Of a stretch of 59,694 nucleotides of DNA, positions 24,567 to 32,589 are shown piece by piece. Made by a program: the position numbers and the translations under genes. The DNA is taken from positions 1 to 59,694 of the IMG/VR virus record IMGVR_UViG_3300017991_000122. One strand, written 5' to 3'. How positions within the stretch are numbered: position 1 is the stretch's first letter; each line of letters begins with the position of its first letter. The DNA is from a virus. The notes below the pieces were generated by a model, which saw only the letters and a list, made by a program, of their open reading frames with translations, made no database searches and was not told the DNA's origin.

Positions 24567-27215
24567 CTACGCCGGGTAGAACGCGATGACGTGAAAGTTC
24601 TCAATGATGCCCGCCAGGTTGACAGCAGCGTCCGCTGTCGTCCTAGGGGTGAGCCGGATGACGGTCGAGGACAGGGTACCGATCCGGAAGAAGTAGCTCG
24701 CACCCGCAGCGCTGCACACCATCGCAATCTCGTTCGTGCTCGTCATGGCGTGCGTGAGGGTGATGTCGATGTCGGCCGTGCCGTTGAGAGCGACGGACGC
24801 GATACCGAACCCACCGTCGATCGCGACGCCACCGCCGCCGTCCGTGCTGATCTGCGCGAACATCTTGGGGATGTTCTTGGAGTAGAGCGCGTTCACCGTG
24901 ATGGCGGCCGCCGCCAGCGGGTTCGACTTGTCGATGACCACCCGCGACACGTCTGATGCCGTCGTCGGCCCCGACAAGGTCAGGAGAGAACCGACCGCAC
25001 CTGTGCCCTGAGAAGCCAAGAGGAGCGAAGGCTGCGTACCGGCGGGCCTGACCCTCCACTCACCTCCGGGGTCGAGCCACGCAGAGTCGGCGAAAGTCGC
25101 CACCCCGTTCGTGCTCTTGGCCTGCATGTAGACGCGTTCGTTCGTGTAGATGGTCCGCATCGCGTAATCAGCCACGCCCGTGGAATCAGCGTTCCAGAGA
25201 GCTGTGGACTGATCCCACCACGCGCCGACCACGGTCATCATGCCGCCGCCGAGCGTCTGGTAGATGCGTGTCGTGTAGTCCTGACCTTCGATGTGCATCT
25301 CCCAAAGGAGAGTGAACGTGGCTGTGTCGTCCCGGCGCGTCAGGATGCGGGGAGTTTCAGCCGTCGTGTCACTCGTGGCATAGTCAGCCTTGAACTTCGT
25401 GCCGAGCTCAAGACCACCGGGGATCCGACCGATCAAAGTCCTGTAGTTCGTCCCGCTCGCGTTCATGGAGAGGGGGATGAAGAAGGGCTCGTCGGTCCAC
25501 GCTGTGTCGGCCCACGACCCACCCACCGTGTTCTTGCGCTGCGACCAGATGCCCATGAAGAGCTCGGTCGTCTCGGGGTGCGTGAGGTTGCCACCGAAGT
25601 CCATCGTGAAGGAGTCGAAAGAAGCCGACCGTGTCCACAACCCCGACGTGTTGTTCCACGTGCAGTTGTGCGCCATGACCAGGTTGCGCTGTCCGTACCG
25701 CGCCATGATCTGGAACCTGGGAGTCGAAGCGTTCGACTGTTCGACCCATTCCAAGATCGGCTGGTAGTACATGCCCACCTGATCTCGGGCGATGCACCGG
25801 ATGCGCGACTTGTTGAGGTACTTCGTCCCTCGAGTCACGCTGTCGCTCGGGTCGCCTACGAACAGACGCGGCCACCACGAGGTAGGCAGTTCTGTTTCCG
25901 TGGCTGACTTGTCAGGATGCTGGTGCCGGATGAGCGGGACGAAGTCGGCCTGCTCGTCGGCGTAGCCTTCGACCTCGGCGAGGATCTGAAGGTCGCTGTC
26001 CCCGCTCGAGCCCAGCGTCGCCCACAACATCGCCCGCGCCGAGTACGCTTCGAAGCGTCGCTCCTCGATGGGGTCGGTGCTGCCGGCCGGCGCACGCTTG
26101 TTGAGACGAACCTCGTCGATTCGGAGAACCGCCGTGTCCACGCCGGGAGACGTGTAGTCGAGAGCGTGGGACGTGGGGCCACTCCAGTCGACGTCGGAGA
26201 TGTAGACGCCGAAGATACGGGTCTGGCCGGCAGGGACGCGGAACTTGAACGACGCCTTCACCCACGACGCCGAAGCAGTCATGTCGAGGTCTGCCGTGAG
26301 CGTGAGATACGAGATGGTCGAACCGGACGCCTCGGTGTCAATCATGGCGATCTGGACCCAGACCTCGCCCGCGTCGGGAGTGAGCAGCGACTTGTAATAG
26401 AACTCGAGCACGAGCTCTTCGCCGGGCTCCACCTCCTGCCACATCAGGTACTGCAAGTACCACGAGGTGATGACCACATTGCCCGCCGAACCGCAGACGA
26501 GCTCGTAGGCCGCGCCTTCTCCGGTCGCCGTGTCGGCCGTCTGGACGTTCGCTTTCGCCGTGCCGACAGTCGGGGTGTGGTCCTCGTTCCAATAGGGCAG
26601 GTTGGCGTCCATGGCGCCGCCCTGATGCGTGAAGTCAGACACCACCGGGCCATCGTCGAAGCTGCCGTTCTTCAGCAGAGAAGGCCACGGGAAGGAGTCG
26701 TCGACCACGAGCTGCCAAGGGTAGGTCCGGAGCTCGGGAGTGATGCTGGTAGCCGGCGTAGGCACCGCACCGGCCGGAACGGTGACCATGCCCAACACGA
26801 CGAGCTCGTCCTTCTCGGGCGCCGCGTCGTACTCGTTCGTCGGAGAGTACTCGTAGGCACGGAGCTCCATCGTCGAGGTCGAACCCACCGCGTAGGTCGC
26901 GTAGATGGCGATGACCACCGTCTTGTTCGCGTACGCCGCGAGGTTCAGGTCGAAGTCAGGACCGGTCTTCCGGACGAACAGCGAGTACTCGGTGTCCGTC
27001 GTGTAGATCGCAAGATGGTCGTTCGACTCCGAGTCTGCTTCGACCTTGACCGACTGGTTGCTCGCGCTGTAGCCCAGCGTGAACCCTCTCCACGCCCCTC
27101 TCGGGGTGACGTGGGAGTAGCGCCGATTGAGCCCCTCCGTGACGTAGGGCTCCTTCCACTTCATCTTCACAGAGGATTGGGCGTCGGCGACGAAATCGAG
27201 ATACGAGGTAGGCAT
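24567..27215 (-). CDS. large tail fibre/adsorption protein with carbohydrate-binding-like modules
   Basis: An 882-residue beta-rich protein. Around residue 180 it reads LLKNGSFDDGPVVSDF, an opening common to jelly-roll carbohydrate-binding modules (L-x-NGSFE). A second jelly-roll-like part follows (YYKSLLTPDAGEVWVQIAMI). The C-terminal third is glycine/threonine-rich (GGGVAIDGGFGIASVALNGT) and ends in a compact beta domain, as in receptor-binding fibre tips. It lies in a run of fibre-type genes, so host-surface glycan binding is the likely role; no exact family was recognised. Confidence 0.6.
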   Translation of the reverse strand: MPTSYLDFVADAQSSVKMKWKEPYVTEGLNRRYSHVTPRGAWRGFTLGYSASNQSVKVEADSESNDHLAIYTTDTEYSLFVRKTGPDFDLNLAAYANKTVVIAIYATYAVGSTSTMELRAYEYSPTNEYDAAPEKDELVVLGMVTVPAGAVPTPATSITPELRTYPWQLVVDDSFPWPSLLKNGSFDDGPVVSDFTHQGGAMDANLPYWNEDHTPTVGTAKANVQTADTATGEGAAYELVCGSAGNVVITSWYLQYLMWQEVEPGEELVLEFYYKSLLTPDAGEVWVQIAMIDTEASGSTISYLTLTADLDMTASASWVKASFKFRVPAGQTRIFGVYISDVDWSGPTSHALDYTSPGVDTAVLRIDEVRLNKRAPAGSTDPIEERRFEAYSARAMLWATLGSSGDSDLQILAEVEGYADEQADFVPLIRHQHPDKSATETELPTSWWPRLFVGDPSDSVTRGTKYLNKSRIRCIARDQVGMYYQPILEWVEQSNASTPRFQIMARYGQRNLVMAHNCTWNNTSGLWTRSASFDSFTMDFGGNLTHPETTELFMGIWSQRKNTVGGSWADTAWTDEPFFIPLSMNASGTNYRTLIGRIPGGLELGTKFKADYATSDTTAETPRILTRRDDTATFTLLWEMHIEGQDYTTRIYQTLGGGMMTVVGAWWDQSTALWNADSTGVADYAMRTIYTNERVYMQAKSTNGVATFADSAWLDPGGEWRVRPAGTQPSLLLASQGTGAVGSLLTLSGPTTASDVSRVVIDKSNPLAAAAITVNALYSKNIPKMFAQISTDGGGGVAIDGGFGIASVALNGTADIDITLTHAMTSTNEIAMVCSAAGASYFFRIGTLSSTVIRLTPRTTADAAVNLAGIIENFHVIAFYPA

Positions 27216-27227
27216 GTGGCCCTCTCC

Positions 27228-27683
27228 CTAGAACGTGATCTGCACGATGTTCTGGATCTGCTTGGAGACGTCCTTGGTCTGCATGGGGAAAGTCCCGTAC
27301 GCAATCATCGTACCCGCTGCGTCGAAGATCCCCAACTCCCATATCTCGGGGTTGCCTGACCCGTCGCTGTTGTACTCAGCGAAGTCCAGCAAGCACGAGC
27401 ATTGAAGCGTCGAAGGAGAGATGAACGTGAGGTCACCACTCGTGAAGCTCTTCTGGAAGGTGGGGATGGCCGGGACGCTCGGGTAGTTCCCAGGGTTCTC
27501 GATGATGTCGAGGTCGGAGAGCGTCGCGTCCGGAGTGCGCGGCTCGGGGCCGCCGCCTGGATCGATCCACCCTCCCACTCCTACCTTGAAGTAGGAAGCG
27601 ATCGAGAAGGCAACGATGCCTCCAAGCATCTGCGGGAACTTGGCCCGACCGTTGTCCGTTACCACTGCGGGAATGACCGTCAT
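27228..27683 (-). CDS. tail fibre/collar-type protein
   Basis: A 151-residue protein starting MTVIPAVVTDNGRAKFPQML. The C-terminal part (PEIWELGIFDAAGTMIAYGT) is the phrase seen in phage fibre and collar proteins, where a short N-terminal domain attaches fibres (x-E-LG-x-FD-x-x-G-x-MIAY). CSCLLDF adds two cysteines. It probably connects the adsorption protein to the baseplate. Family call by pattern only. Confidence 0.6.
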   Translation of the reverse strand: MTVIPAVVTDNGRAKFPQMLGGIVAFSIASYFKVGVGGWIDPGGGPEPRTPDATLSDLDIIENPGNYPSVPAIPTFQKSFTSGDLTFISPSTLQCSCLLDFAEYNSDGSGNPEIWELGIFDAAGTMIAYGTFPMQTKDVSKQIQNIVQITF

Positions 27684-27692
27684 GCTCGTCTC

Positions 27693-30392
27693 CTATGGGG
27701 TCGTGATGGTAACGACAATGGTCGTGTCCGTCACGATCGCGTCGCCCTCGATCACGTCATAGTACGCGGTGAAGGGCGCTACCAGGCTCGTCGTGATGCG
27801 ACCCGTGATGATGGTGGCAGACATGACCGCAGAAGCCTGCAAGGTCTGCCTGAAGCGGGGGATGAGCTTCACGTGAACTGGCAGAACGTTGTACAACCGA
27901 TCGAGCACCCGCTCGAGCAGGCGCTCGGTTGCGATGTCGCCTTCCGTGACGACCGACCCCGCCTCGAGCAGGATCAAGATTTCGCTGGCCTTGCAGAAGC
28001 CGCACCGCTCCTGCACCCGGCACACGTACTGGAGAGTCCCCGCGCCGAGAGCCGGGGGGCTGTTCGGCGTGGCAACGACCTCGAAGGTGAAGTTGGGTCC
28101 AGCCGCGACCGGGACCGTCTCGAGCCGGAAGCTCTGGTTGGTCGAGGTCACCAGGTCGAAGGCGGCGGGGTCGAGCACGACGTCAGCCTCACCACTCACC
28201 GTGATCTCGTACCGGAGCCCTCCACCGATCTGGGTCGCCGAGATGACCGTCACGTCCACGAAGGCCGCGAAGTCGTCCTCCCAACAGTACTTGTCGAGGG
28301 AGAAGTCGTCGCCGGCCGGCGGGTTGTTCAGGACGTAGTACGTGAGTTGATCTGGGTTGAACTCGTCGAAGAGAGGCTGCATGGGAGGCAGGCTCGTGAA
28401 CACACGAACGATGTCCCACTCGATGAGGGGGTTCGCGGCCGTGCCGGTGATGCCGTAGTCCGGAGTCACCCCTCCATCGGCAGGACGGATGAGAACCTCG
28501 GTGGCCGAGGGCACGCTCTCGATGGTGAACAACTTGCTGTTCCAGGGGTCGTTCGTGTCGCGAGCTCGGATGGTCCGTCCGGTGTCCCCAGCTCGGAACG
28601 CGGCCGTCGCTGCGGAAAACTTCACTCGGCCCGCGCTCGAGTCGTAGGTCAGAGCTCCGTCGTTGCCTTGGCGCCCGACTCCCGTGTCGCCGACCTCGTA
28701 GACGAAGTCCGCTGGGAGCCCGCCGATGTAGTCAACCGAGATGCGGTACAGGGCGTAGACCGTCACGTCGAAGCCGCTGATGTTGCCGAGGATGATGTAG
28801 CCCTTCTCGTGCCCCTTCCGGTCGAGCCACCGGTTGACGTGGTAAACCCAGCTCCGCTGCCGGGCTTCCGTCTCCTGATTGTCGAGCTCGATGCCGAAGT
28901 CGGGCGCCATCTGCTTGAGGATGGACTCCTCGATGGCCTCGACGACCGTGAAGTCCTCACTCTCGATGTACCAGTCGATGGGACCGTCCACCGCGAGCAC
29001 GGTTCCCAGGACGACACGCTCGGGGCCCAGTGCGTCCACGATGACGTAGTCGCCGTCGTTGCTCGAGATGGGGGAGTTGCTCAGGTTGATGGTGAGCCCG
29101 ACGTCCGTGGGATCGAAAACTCCGGTCGGCGAGTACAGCGTCGTCTGGCCTACCGCTGGCGAGTTGATCTTCTCGATCTGAAGGTCGTCTCCCCGCTTCT
29201 CGTGGTCCCCGGTCAGGGTCGTCCTCCGGAGCTCCCAGAACAAGTCCGTCTCGGCCGTCGCGAAGGTGGCGTCCACCGTGCAGTTGATGGAGTCGGTGAC
29301 CACCGTGATCTCGTACCGGCCGTCCTGCCCGTTGAGCGAACCCAGGATGGTGATGAATTTGCCCACGTCGTCTGGGTCGAACGAGCCGGTGATGGAGCGC
29401 ACGTCTCCCGTGGCGCCGCCGAGTAGTTCGAGGTCGGTGCCTCCTTGCTCCACGTAGCCGTCAGGGATTGCCGTGCCGGTGATGTCGATTTCCGCGTGCG
29501 GCAGCACGGCCCACTCGAGCTCCGAGTCGGCCACCATGAAGCCTCGGAGCGTCAGGCGCGGGGGCGACGTGGTCATGTCGATGTCGGTGATCTCGAACTT
29601 GCCGATGTTGTCGTCGTAGTTGGAGCTCGAGATGGACAGGAACTTGCCCACGTCCTGCGGTTCGAAGTTTGCGGAGCTCGCCGCGAACCGGAGCGTGCTC
29701 GAGTCGATGTCCCCGTCCACGCCCTCCTTCTCGGTCTGGAAAGCCAAGCCACCGGACGCAAGGAACTGCCGGCGCGCTTCCACCGTGTAGTCGGCTCGGC
29801 CGTCCCAGATGAGCCAACCGGGAACGATGTTCGATACGTCCCCGGCGCGCACTTCCAAGGTCGTGATGTTCTCGGCCTGGGTAACCGAAGGACGGAGCTC
29901 CCAGCGCAGAGGTCCGGTGTCGGTCTGAAGCTCGGGGTAGGTGAAGACGCCGTTCAGGCTGTCCACCCCGACGATGACCACCGTCTTGTTGTTGCCCGTG
30001 ACGCTCGAGCCTCGGACCGTTATCTCCTTGCCGACGTCCTCCTCGTGGAAGCGGGCAGTCGGCGCCGTGAACTTGAAGGTCGCGTCCACGGTGGCGTTGA
30101 TGCCCTGCTGCTCGACGTCCCCGAGAGGGATGATGACCTTGCCGAGCTTCAGGCGCCTGAACGTGTTGTAGCGGGTCCGGACGAGCAGGGGGTCACGGAG
30201 CTCCGCGAAGTCCCTGGCGAGCCGACGTTGGCTCGTGAACGAGGGGTAGAGCCCCTCGATGAAGAGCTGGAAGGTACCGTCCGTGTCCTGGTTTTTGTAC
30301 AGTTCGGGGATGAGGTCCCAGAGAACGCGCCTTGCCCAAGCGTCCTCTCCTGCGGGTTCCCCTCCTAGGGGGCCAGAACCAAAACCAGGCAT
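27693..30392 (-). CDS. baseplate/tail protein with five DVGK repeats (gpI-like N-terminus)
   Basis: An 899-residue protein. The first 60 residues (LWDLIPELYKNQDTDGTFQL...) resemble the start of tail protein I-type baseplate components. At least five repeats follow, each opening F-x-x-x-D-V/T-G: FHEEDVGKEITV, FEPQDVGKFLSI, FDPDDVGKFITI, FDPTDVGLTINL and FRAGDTGRTIRA, each about 25 residues of strand-loop-strand. The last 150 residues hold CRVQERCGFCKASEIL and a strand-rich end. The start is ATG 30392; a conserved palindrome lies 16 bases upstream. Probably joins the baseplate wedge to fibres. Confidence 0.65.
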   Translation of the reverse strand: MPGFGSGPLGGEPAGEDAWARRVLWDLIPELYKNQDTDGTFQLFIEGLYPSFTSQRRLARDFAELRDPLLVRTRYNTFRRLKLGKVIIPLGDVEQQGINATVDATFKFTAPTARFHEEDVGKEITVRGSSVTGNNKTVVIVGVDSLNGVFTYPELQTDTGPLRWELRPSVTQAENITTLEVRAGDVSNIVPGWLIWDGRADYTVEARRQFLASGGLAFQTEKEGVDGDIDSSTLRFAASSANFEPQDVGKFLSISSSNYDDNIGKFEITDIDMTTSPPRLTLRGFMVADSELEWAVLPHAEIDITGTAIPDGYVEQGGTDLELLGGATGDVRSITGSFDPDDVGKFITILGSLNGQDGRYEITVVTDSINCTVDATFATAETDLFWELRRTTLTGDHEKRGDDLQIEKINSPAVGQTTLYSPTGVFDPTDVGLTINLSNSPISSNDGDYVIVDALGPERVVLGTVLAVDGPIDWYIESEDFTVVEAIEESILKQMAPDFGIELDNQETEARQRSWVYHVNRWLDRKGHEKGYIILGNISGFDVTVYALYRISVDYIGGLPADFVYEVGDTGVGRQGNDGALTYDSSAGRVKFSAATAAFRAGDTGRTIRARDTNDPWNSKLFTIESVPSATEVLIRPADGGVTPDYGITGTAANPLIEWDIVRVFTSLPPMQPLFDEFNPDQLTYYVLNNPPAGDDFSLDKYCWEDDFAAFVDVTVISATQIGGGLRYEITVSGEADVVLDPAAFDLVTSTNQSFRLETVPVAAGPNFTFEVVATPNSPPALGAGTLQYVCRVQERCGFCKASEILILLEAGSVVTEGDIATERLLERVLDRLYNVLPVHVKLIPRFRQTLQASAVMSATIITGRITTSLVAPFTAYYDVIEGDAIVTDTTIVVTITTP

Positions 30393-30408
30393 GGATCAAT
30401 CCTCGTTT

Positions 30409-30424
30409 GCGACCATGTGGTCGT
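30409..30424. repeat. palindromic motif, copy C
   Basis: GCGACCATGTGGTCGT, two changes from the 9692 and 49143 copies, 16 bases before ATG 30392. The flanks also match the 49143 copy (TTT before and TCTCA after on the plus strand). Confidence 0.6.
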
Positions 30425-30427
30425 ATC

Positions 30428-30805
30428 TCACGTCAACACCGTGACCCCGGCTTGAACAGACAGGGTGCTGGGCGGGATGACAGCGTACACCTTGCCGCTC
30501 GCGAGTCGAACCCACACGTCGAAGACGTACTCCCGAATGTCGAGGGACTTCGTGTCCGTAGGCGTCAGGTAGATGCGCGCGATGCCCCCTTTCGGCGTGA
30601 CGATTTCGATCTCGGCGATGTTGGCCGAGGTCTTCTGAAGAACAGCAGTCTCTTCCGAGGTGCACCGCTTCACCGTGAAGTAGACGGTCGCCCCCGTCAG
30701 GTCCACGGGCTCGTTCGCCTCGTCGACCACACACAGTTCGTAGGTCTTCGAAGTGCCCCGGATGACCGTCAACGTGTTGGCGGCCTGCGTGAAGCTCACG
30801 GACAT
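30428..30805 (-). CDS. BppU-type baseplate Ig-like protein
   Basis: A 125-residue protein. LTVIRGTSKTYELCVVDEAN followed by PVDLTGATVYFTVKR matches the N-terminal Ig-like domain of BppU-family baseplate proteins (G-D/T-x-x-x-x-V-x-D...PVDLTGA-x-V-x-F-x-VK). These domains anchor receptor-binding tips to baseplates. The start overlaps the end of the next gene upstream by ten bases. Confidence 0.65.
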   Translation of the reverse strand: MSVSFTQAANTLTVIRGTSKTYELCVVDEANEPVDLTGATVYFTVKRCTSEETAVLQKTSANIAEIEIVTPKGGIARIYLTPTDTKSLDIREYVFDVWVRLASGKVYAVIPPSTLSVQAGVTVLT

Positions 30806-31260
30806 GCGCAGACTCCTTGGATGGTCCCAGTCAGTTTCTCGACGTCCTGCACCGTCCCGAGCAGGGAGGCGTCGACCACCGTACCGGTCAGTTTCTCGTC
30901 GTCTTCCACGGTGCCGGTGATGGTGCTCACCTCGAGCAGGGGCACGACCATGGGGTCCTCGACGGTCGTGATCTTGCCGCAGATGCGGATGATCTCCGTC
31001 TCGGGAAGCGCGGGGGAAGTGTCGAGGTAGAAGATCTGGACGACGTCGGGGCAGGTCCCGATGTCTCGAGGCGCCTCGTTGAGCGTCACCAAGCCCGTCG
31101 TCGGGTCCGTCTCCGTCCAGCCGTCATCCAGCGCCTTGGTCTGGAGTTGGCCGTTGAGGAACACCGCGACGCTCCCAGGCCGATACGGTTGGGAGACGTA
31201 GAAGTCCTTGTTGACGCCGTCGATGGCGCCTGTAGGCACTTCGAACCTGGGAAGCGGCAT
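30796..31260 (-). CDS. baseplate/fibre accessory protein, leaderless
   Basis: A 154-residue protein. Residues 1-80 (AIDGVNKDFYVSQPYRPGSV, AVFLNGQLQTKALDDGWTET) are paralogous to the whole 76-residue protein encoded just upstream. The C-terminus repeats a short phrase, TGTVEDDEKLTGTV, LGTVQDVEKLTGTI. ATG 31260 follows a TAGAGT -10 box by six bases. It ends VCACP. Probably a fibre-attachment protein; the V-N-G-x-N-x-x-F...P-x-S-V-x-V-F-x-N-G motif is common in baseplate proteins. Confidence 0.65.
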   Translation of the reverse strand: MPLPRFEVPTGAIDGVNKDFYVSQPYRPGSVAVFLNGQLQTKALDDGWTETDPTTGLVTLNEAPRDIGTCPDVVQIFYLDTSPALPETEIIRICGKITTVEDPMVVPLLEVSTITGTVEDDEKLTGTVVDASLLGTVQDVEKLTGTIQGVCACP

Positions 31261-31266
31261 GCAGAC

Positions 31267-31295
31267 ACTCTACCTCACAGGCGGGGTAGCGTCTA
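31267..31295 (-). promoter_or_regulatory. late-type promoter (site c)
   Basis: -35 TAGACG (31290-31295, four of six matches), 17-base spacer with CTACCCCGCCTGTGAGG, -10 TAGAGT (31267-31272), six bases before ATG 31260. It shares the CTAC...GTGAGG-TAG layout with sites a and b. Confidence 0.5.
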
Positions 31296-31523
31296 CGCCC
31301 GAAGGTAGTACGCCTGAAGGACGTCACCGACCTTCGGGGCTTCCTTCATCCGTATCTTCCGGGGGCGGAGCTCCACCCAACCGTCCGTGAGCTCCTCGAC
31401 CCCTACGAGGCCGTTCCTGAAGACGCGGACGGAGTCGGGCACGTAGTCCGTCGTCGTCTCGAAAACGCGATTAGACCCGTTCACAGGCCCGGCAAGGGGC
31501 TCTATCACGGGGAGTATCGCCAT
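31293..31523 (-). CDS. short paralogue of the baseplate accessory protein
   Basis: A 76-residue protein: PLAGPVNGSNRVFETTTDYV, PDSVRVFRNGLVGVEELTDG, then KEAPKVGDVLQAYYL. It aligns end to end with residues 1-80 of the next protein (154 residues), including the VNG-N, DSV-VF-NG, DGW and EAP positions, so the two arose by tandem duplication. It lies directly after the patatin gene in map order. Confidence 0.7.
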   Translation of the reverse strand: MAILPVIEPLAGPVNGSNRVFETTTDYVPDSVRVFRNGLVGVEELTDGWVELRPRKIRMKEAPKVGDVLQAYYLRA

Positions 31524-31526
31524 GGG

Positions 31527-32393
31527 TCAGAAGTTCTCCTCGTAGGCTTCCTTGTACCCGATGTCGATCATCTTGCGGATGTTCTCGGGGGAGAAGTCGA
31601 GGGAGTCGAACCCGTTCATGCGCTTGGTGGGCTGCAACACCCGAAACTCCACGTCCGCGTACTCGTCCACGAGCCGAACGAAGGGGTTGTTGATGCCGAC
31701 GTTGCGCAGGTCGTTGCGCATAACCTCGTCGAACGTGATGGTGAGCAGGCGCGGGAGGTAGCCAGTGATGGCCGTCTGGCACTTAGGATCCCACCGATGC
31801 GAGGGCAGGTTGGGGTCGTCGGTCGTGATGACGTCGATGCGCTTGCACCCGTCGAGCAGCGCGGCCGTGATGGGCGTGATGTCTCGAGCTCCGCCGTCCG
31901 TCCACTCCTCGCCGTTGATCTCGACAGGCAGCAGCATGACAGGGTAGCTCGCGCTCGCGAGAACCCAGTCGATGAAGTCGTCGTCTTCCTGCGAGACGTC
32001 CCGAACCTCCTTCGTCTCCCAGTTGACCGCACGCACCTTCACCGTCTTGCCGCTGGCCCTCGCCTTCGCGAGCGAGAACTTCGAGCGTACGAGGTGCGCG
32101 AGCGGGGAACTGTCGTAGACCGACTTCTTGAGCGCGACCGACGCGGGCCACAAGGGCCACTTCACGTAGATGTCCTTCGTCGAGAGGCCGAGCCACAAGT
32201 CCTCGAGCCACTTGATCGCTTCCGCAGGCTTGCCGAGGGGAGTTTGGGACAGGCCCGCCGCCGTCAAACCGCCGACTGAAGCCCCGTAGATCGCATCGTA
32301 GTCTCGGCCCTCGTCGGCCATCGGCTTCTTCAAAGCCCCAATTTCATACGCCCCTCGAGCTCCCCCACCTGACAGAACTAGGCCGGTCTTCAT
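31527..32393 (-). CDS. patatin-like phospholipase
   Basis: A 288-residue protein with a complete catalytic set: oxyanion hole GGGARG (9-14), nucleophile Ser39 in GASVGG (GxSxG) and Asp166 in DGGAR. Patatins are lipid acyl hydrolases. The start is ATG 32393, overlapping the zinc-ribbon gene's stop; the longer upstream frame is shadow. No signal peptide or membrane segment. Inside a block of baseplate and fibre genes it may ride in the tail and cut host membrane lipid during entry; it could also act in the cell at lysis or in inter-phage conflict. Confidence 0.88.
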   Translation of the reverse strand: MKTGLVLSGGGARGAYEIGALKKPMADEGRDYDAIYGASVGGLTAAGLSQTPLGKPAEAIKWLEDLWLGLSTKDIYVKWPLWPASVALKKSVYDSSPLAHLVRSKFSLAKARASGKTVKVRAVNWETKEVRDVSQEDDDFIDWVLASASYPVMLLPVEINGEEWTDGGARDITPITAALLDGCKRIDVITTDDPNLPSHRWDPKCQTAITGYLPRLLTITFDEVMRNDLRNVGINNPFVRLVDEYADVEFRVLQPTKRMNGFDSLDFSPENIRKMIDIGYKEAYEENF

Positions 32394-32587
32394 AGCTTCT
32401 CCTTCTTCGGAACGCCACGCTTTCCGCACTGGTAGCAGAGGGGCTGCCCCTCGGCCGGGACCTCGACGTTCCACTCGTGCTTGCACTTCTCGTTGGAGCA
32501 GACCATCCGCAGCTTGATGGTGACCGTCTTGCCGGCCTCCCTGTAGGGTCCGACTCTCGGCCGCATCTTGTTTAGCTTGACTCTCAC
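32390..32587 (-). CDS. small zinc-ribbon protein
   Basis: A 65-residue protein starting MRVKLNKMRPRVGPYREAGK. CSNEKC and CYQCGK give the four cysteines of a zinc ribbon between basic ends. ATGA overlap with the patatin gene. Function unknown; such ribbons often mediate protein or nucleic-acid contacts. Confidence 0.65.
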   Translation of the reverse strand: MRVKLNKMRPRVGPYREAGKTVTIKLRMVCSNEKCKHEWNVEVPAEGQPLCYQCGKRGVPKKEKL

Positions 32588-32589
32588 GG

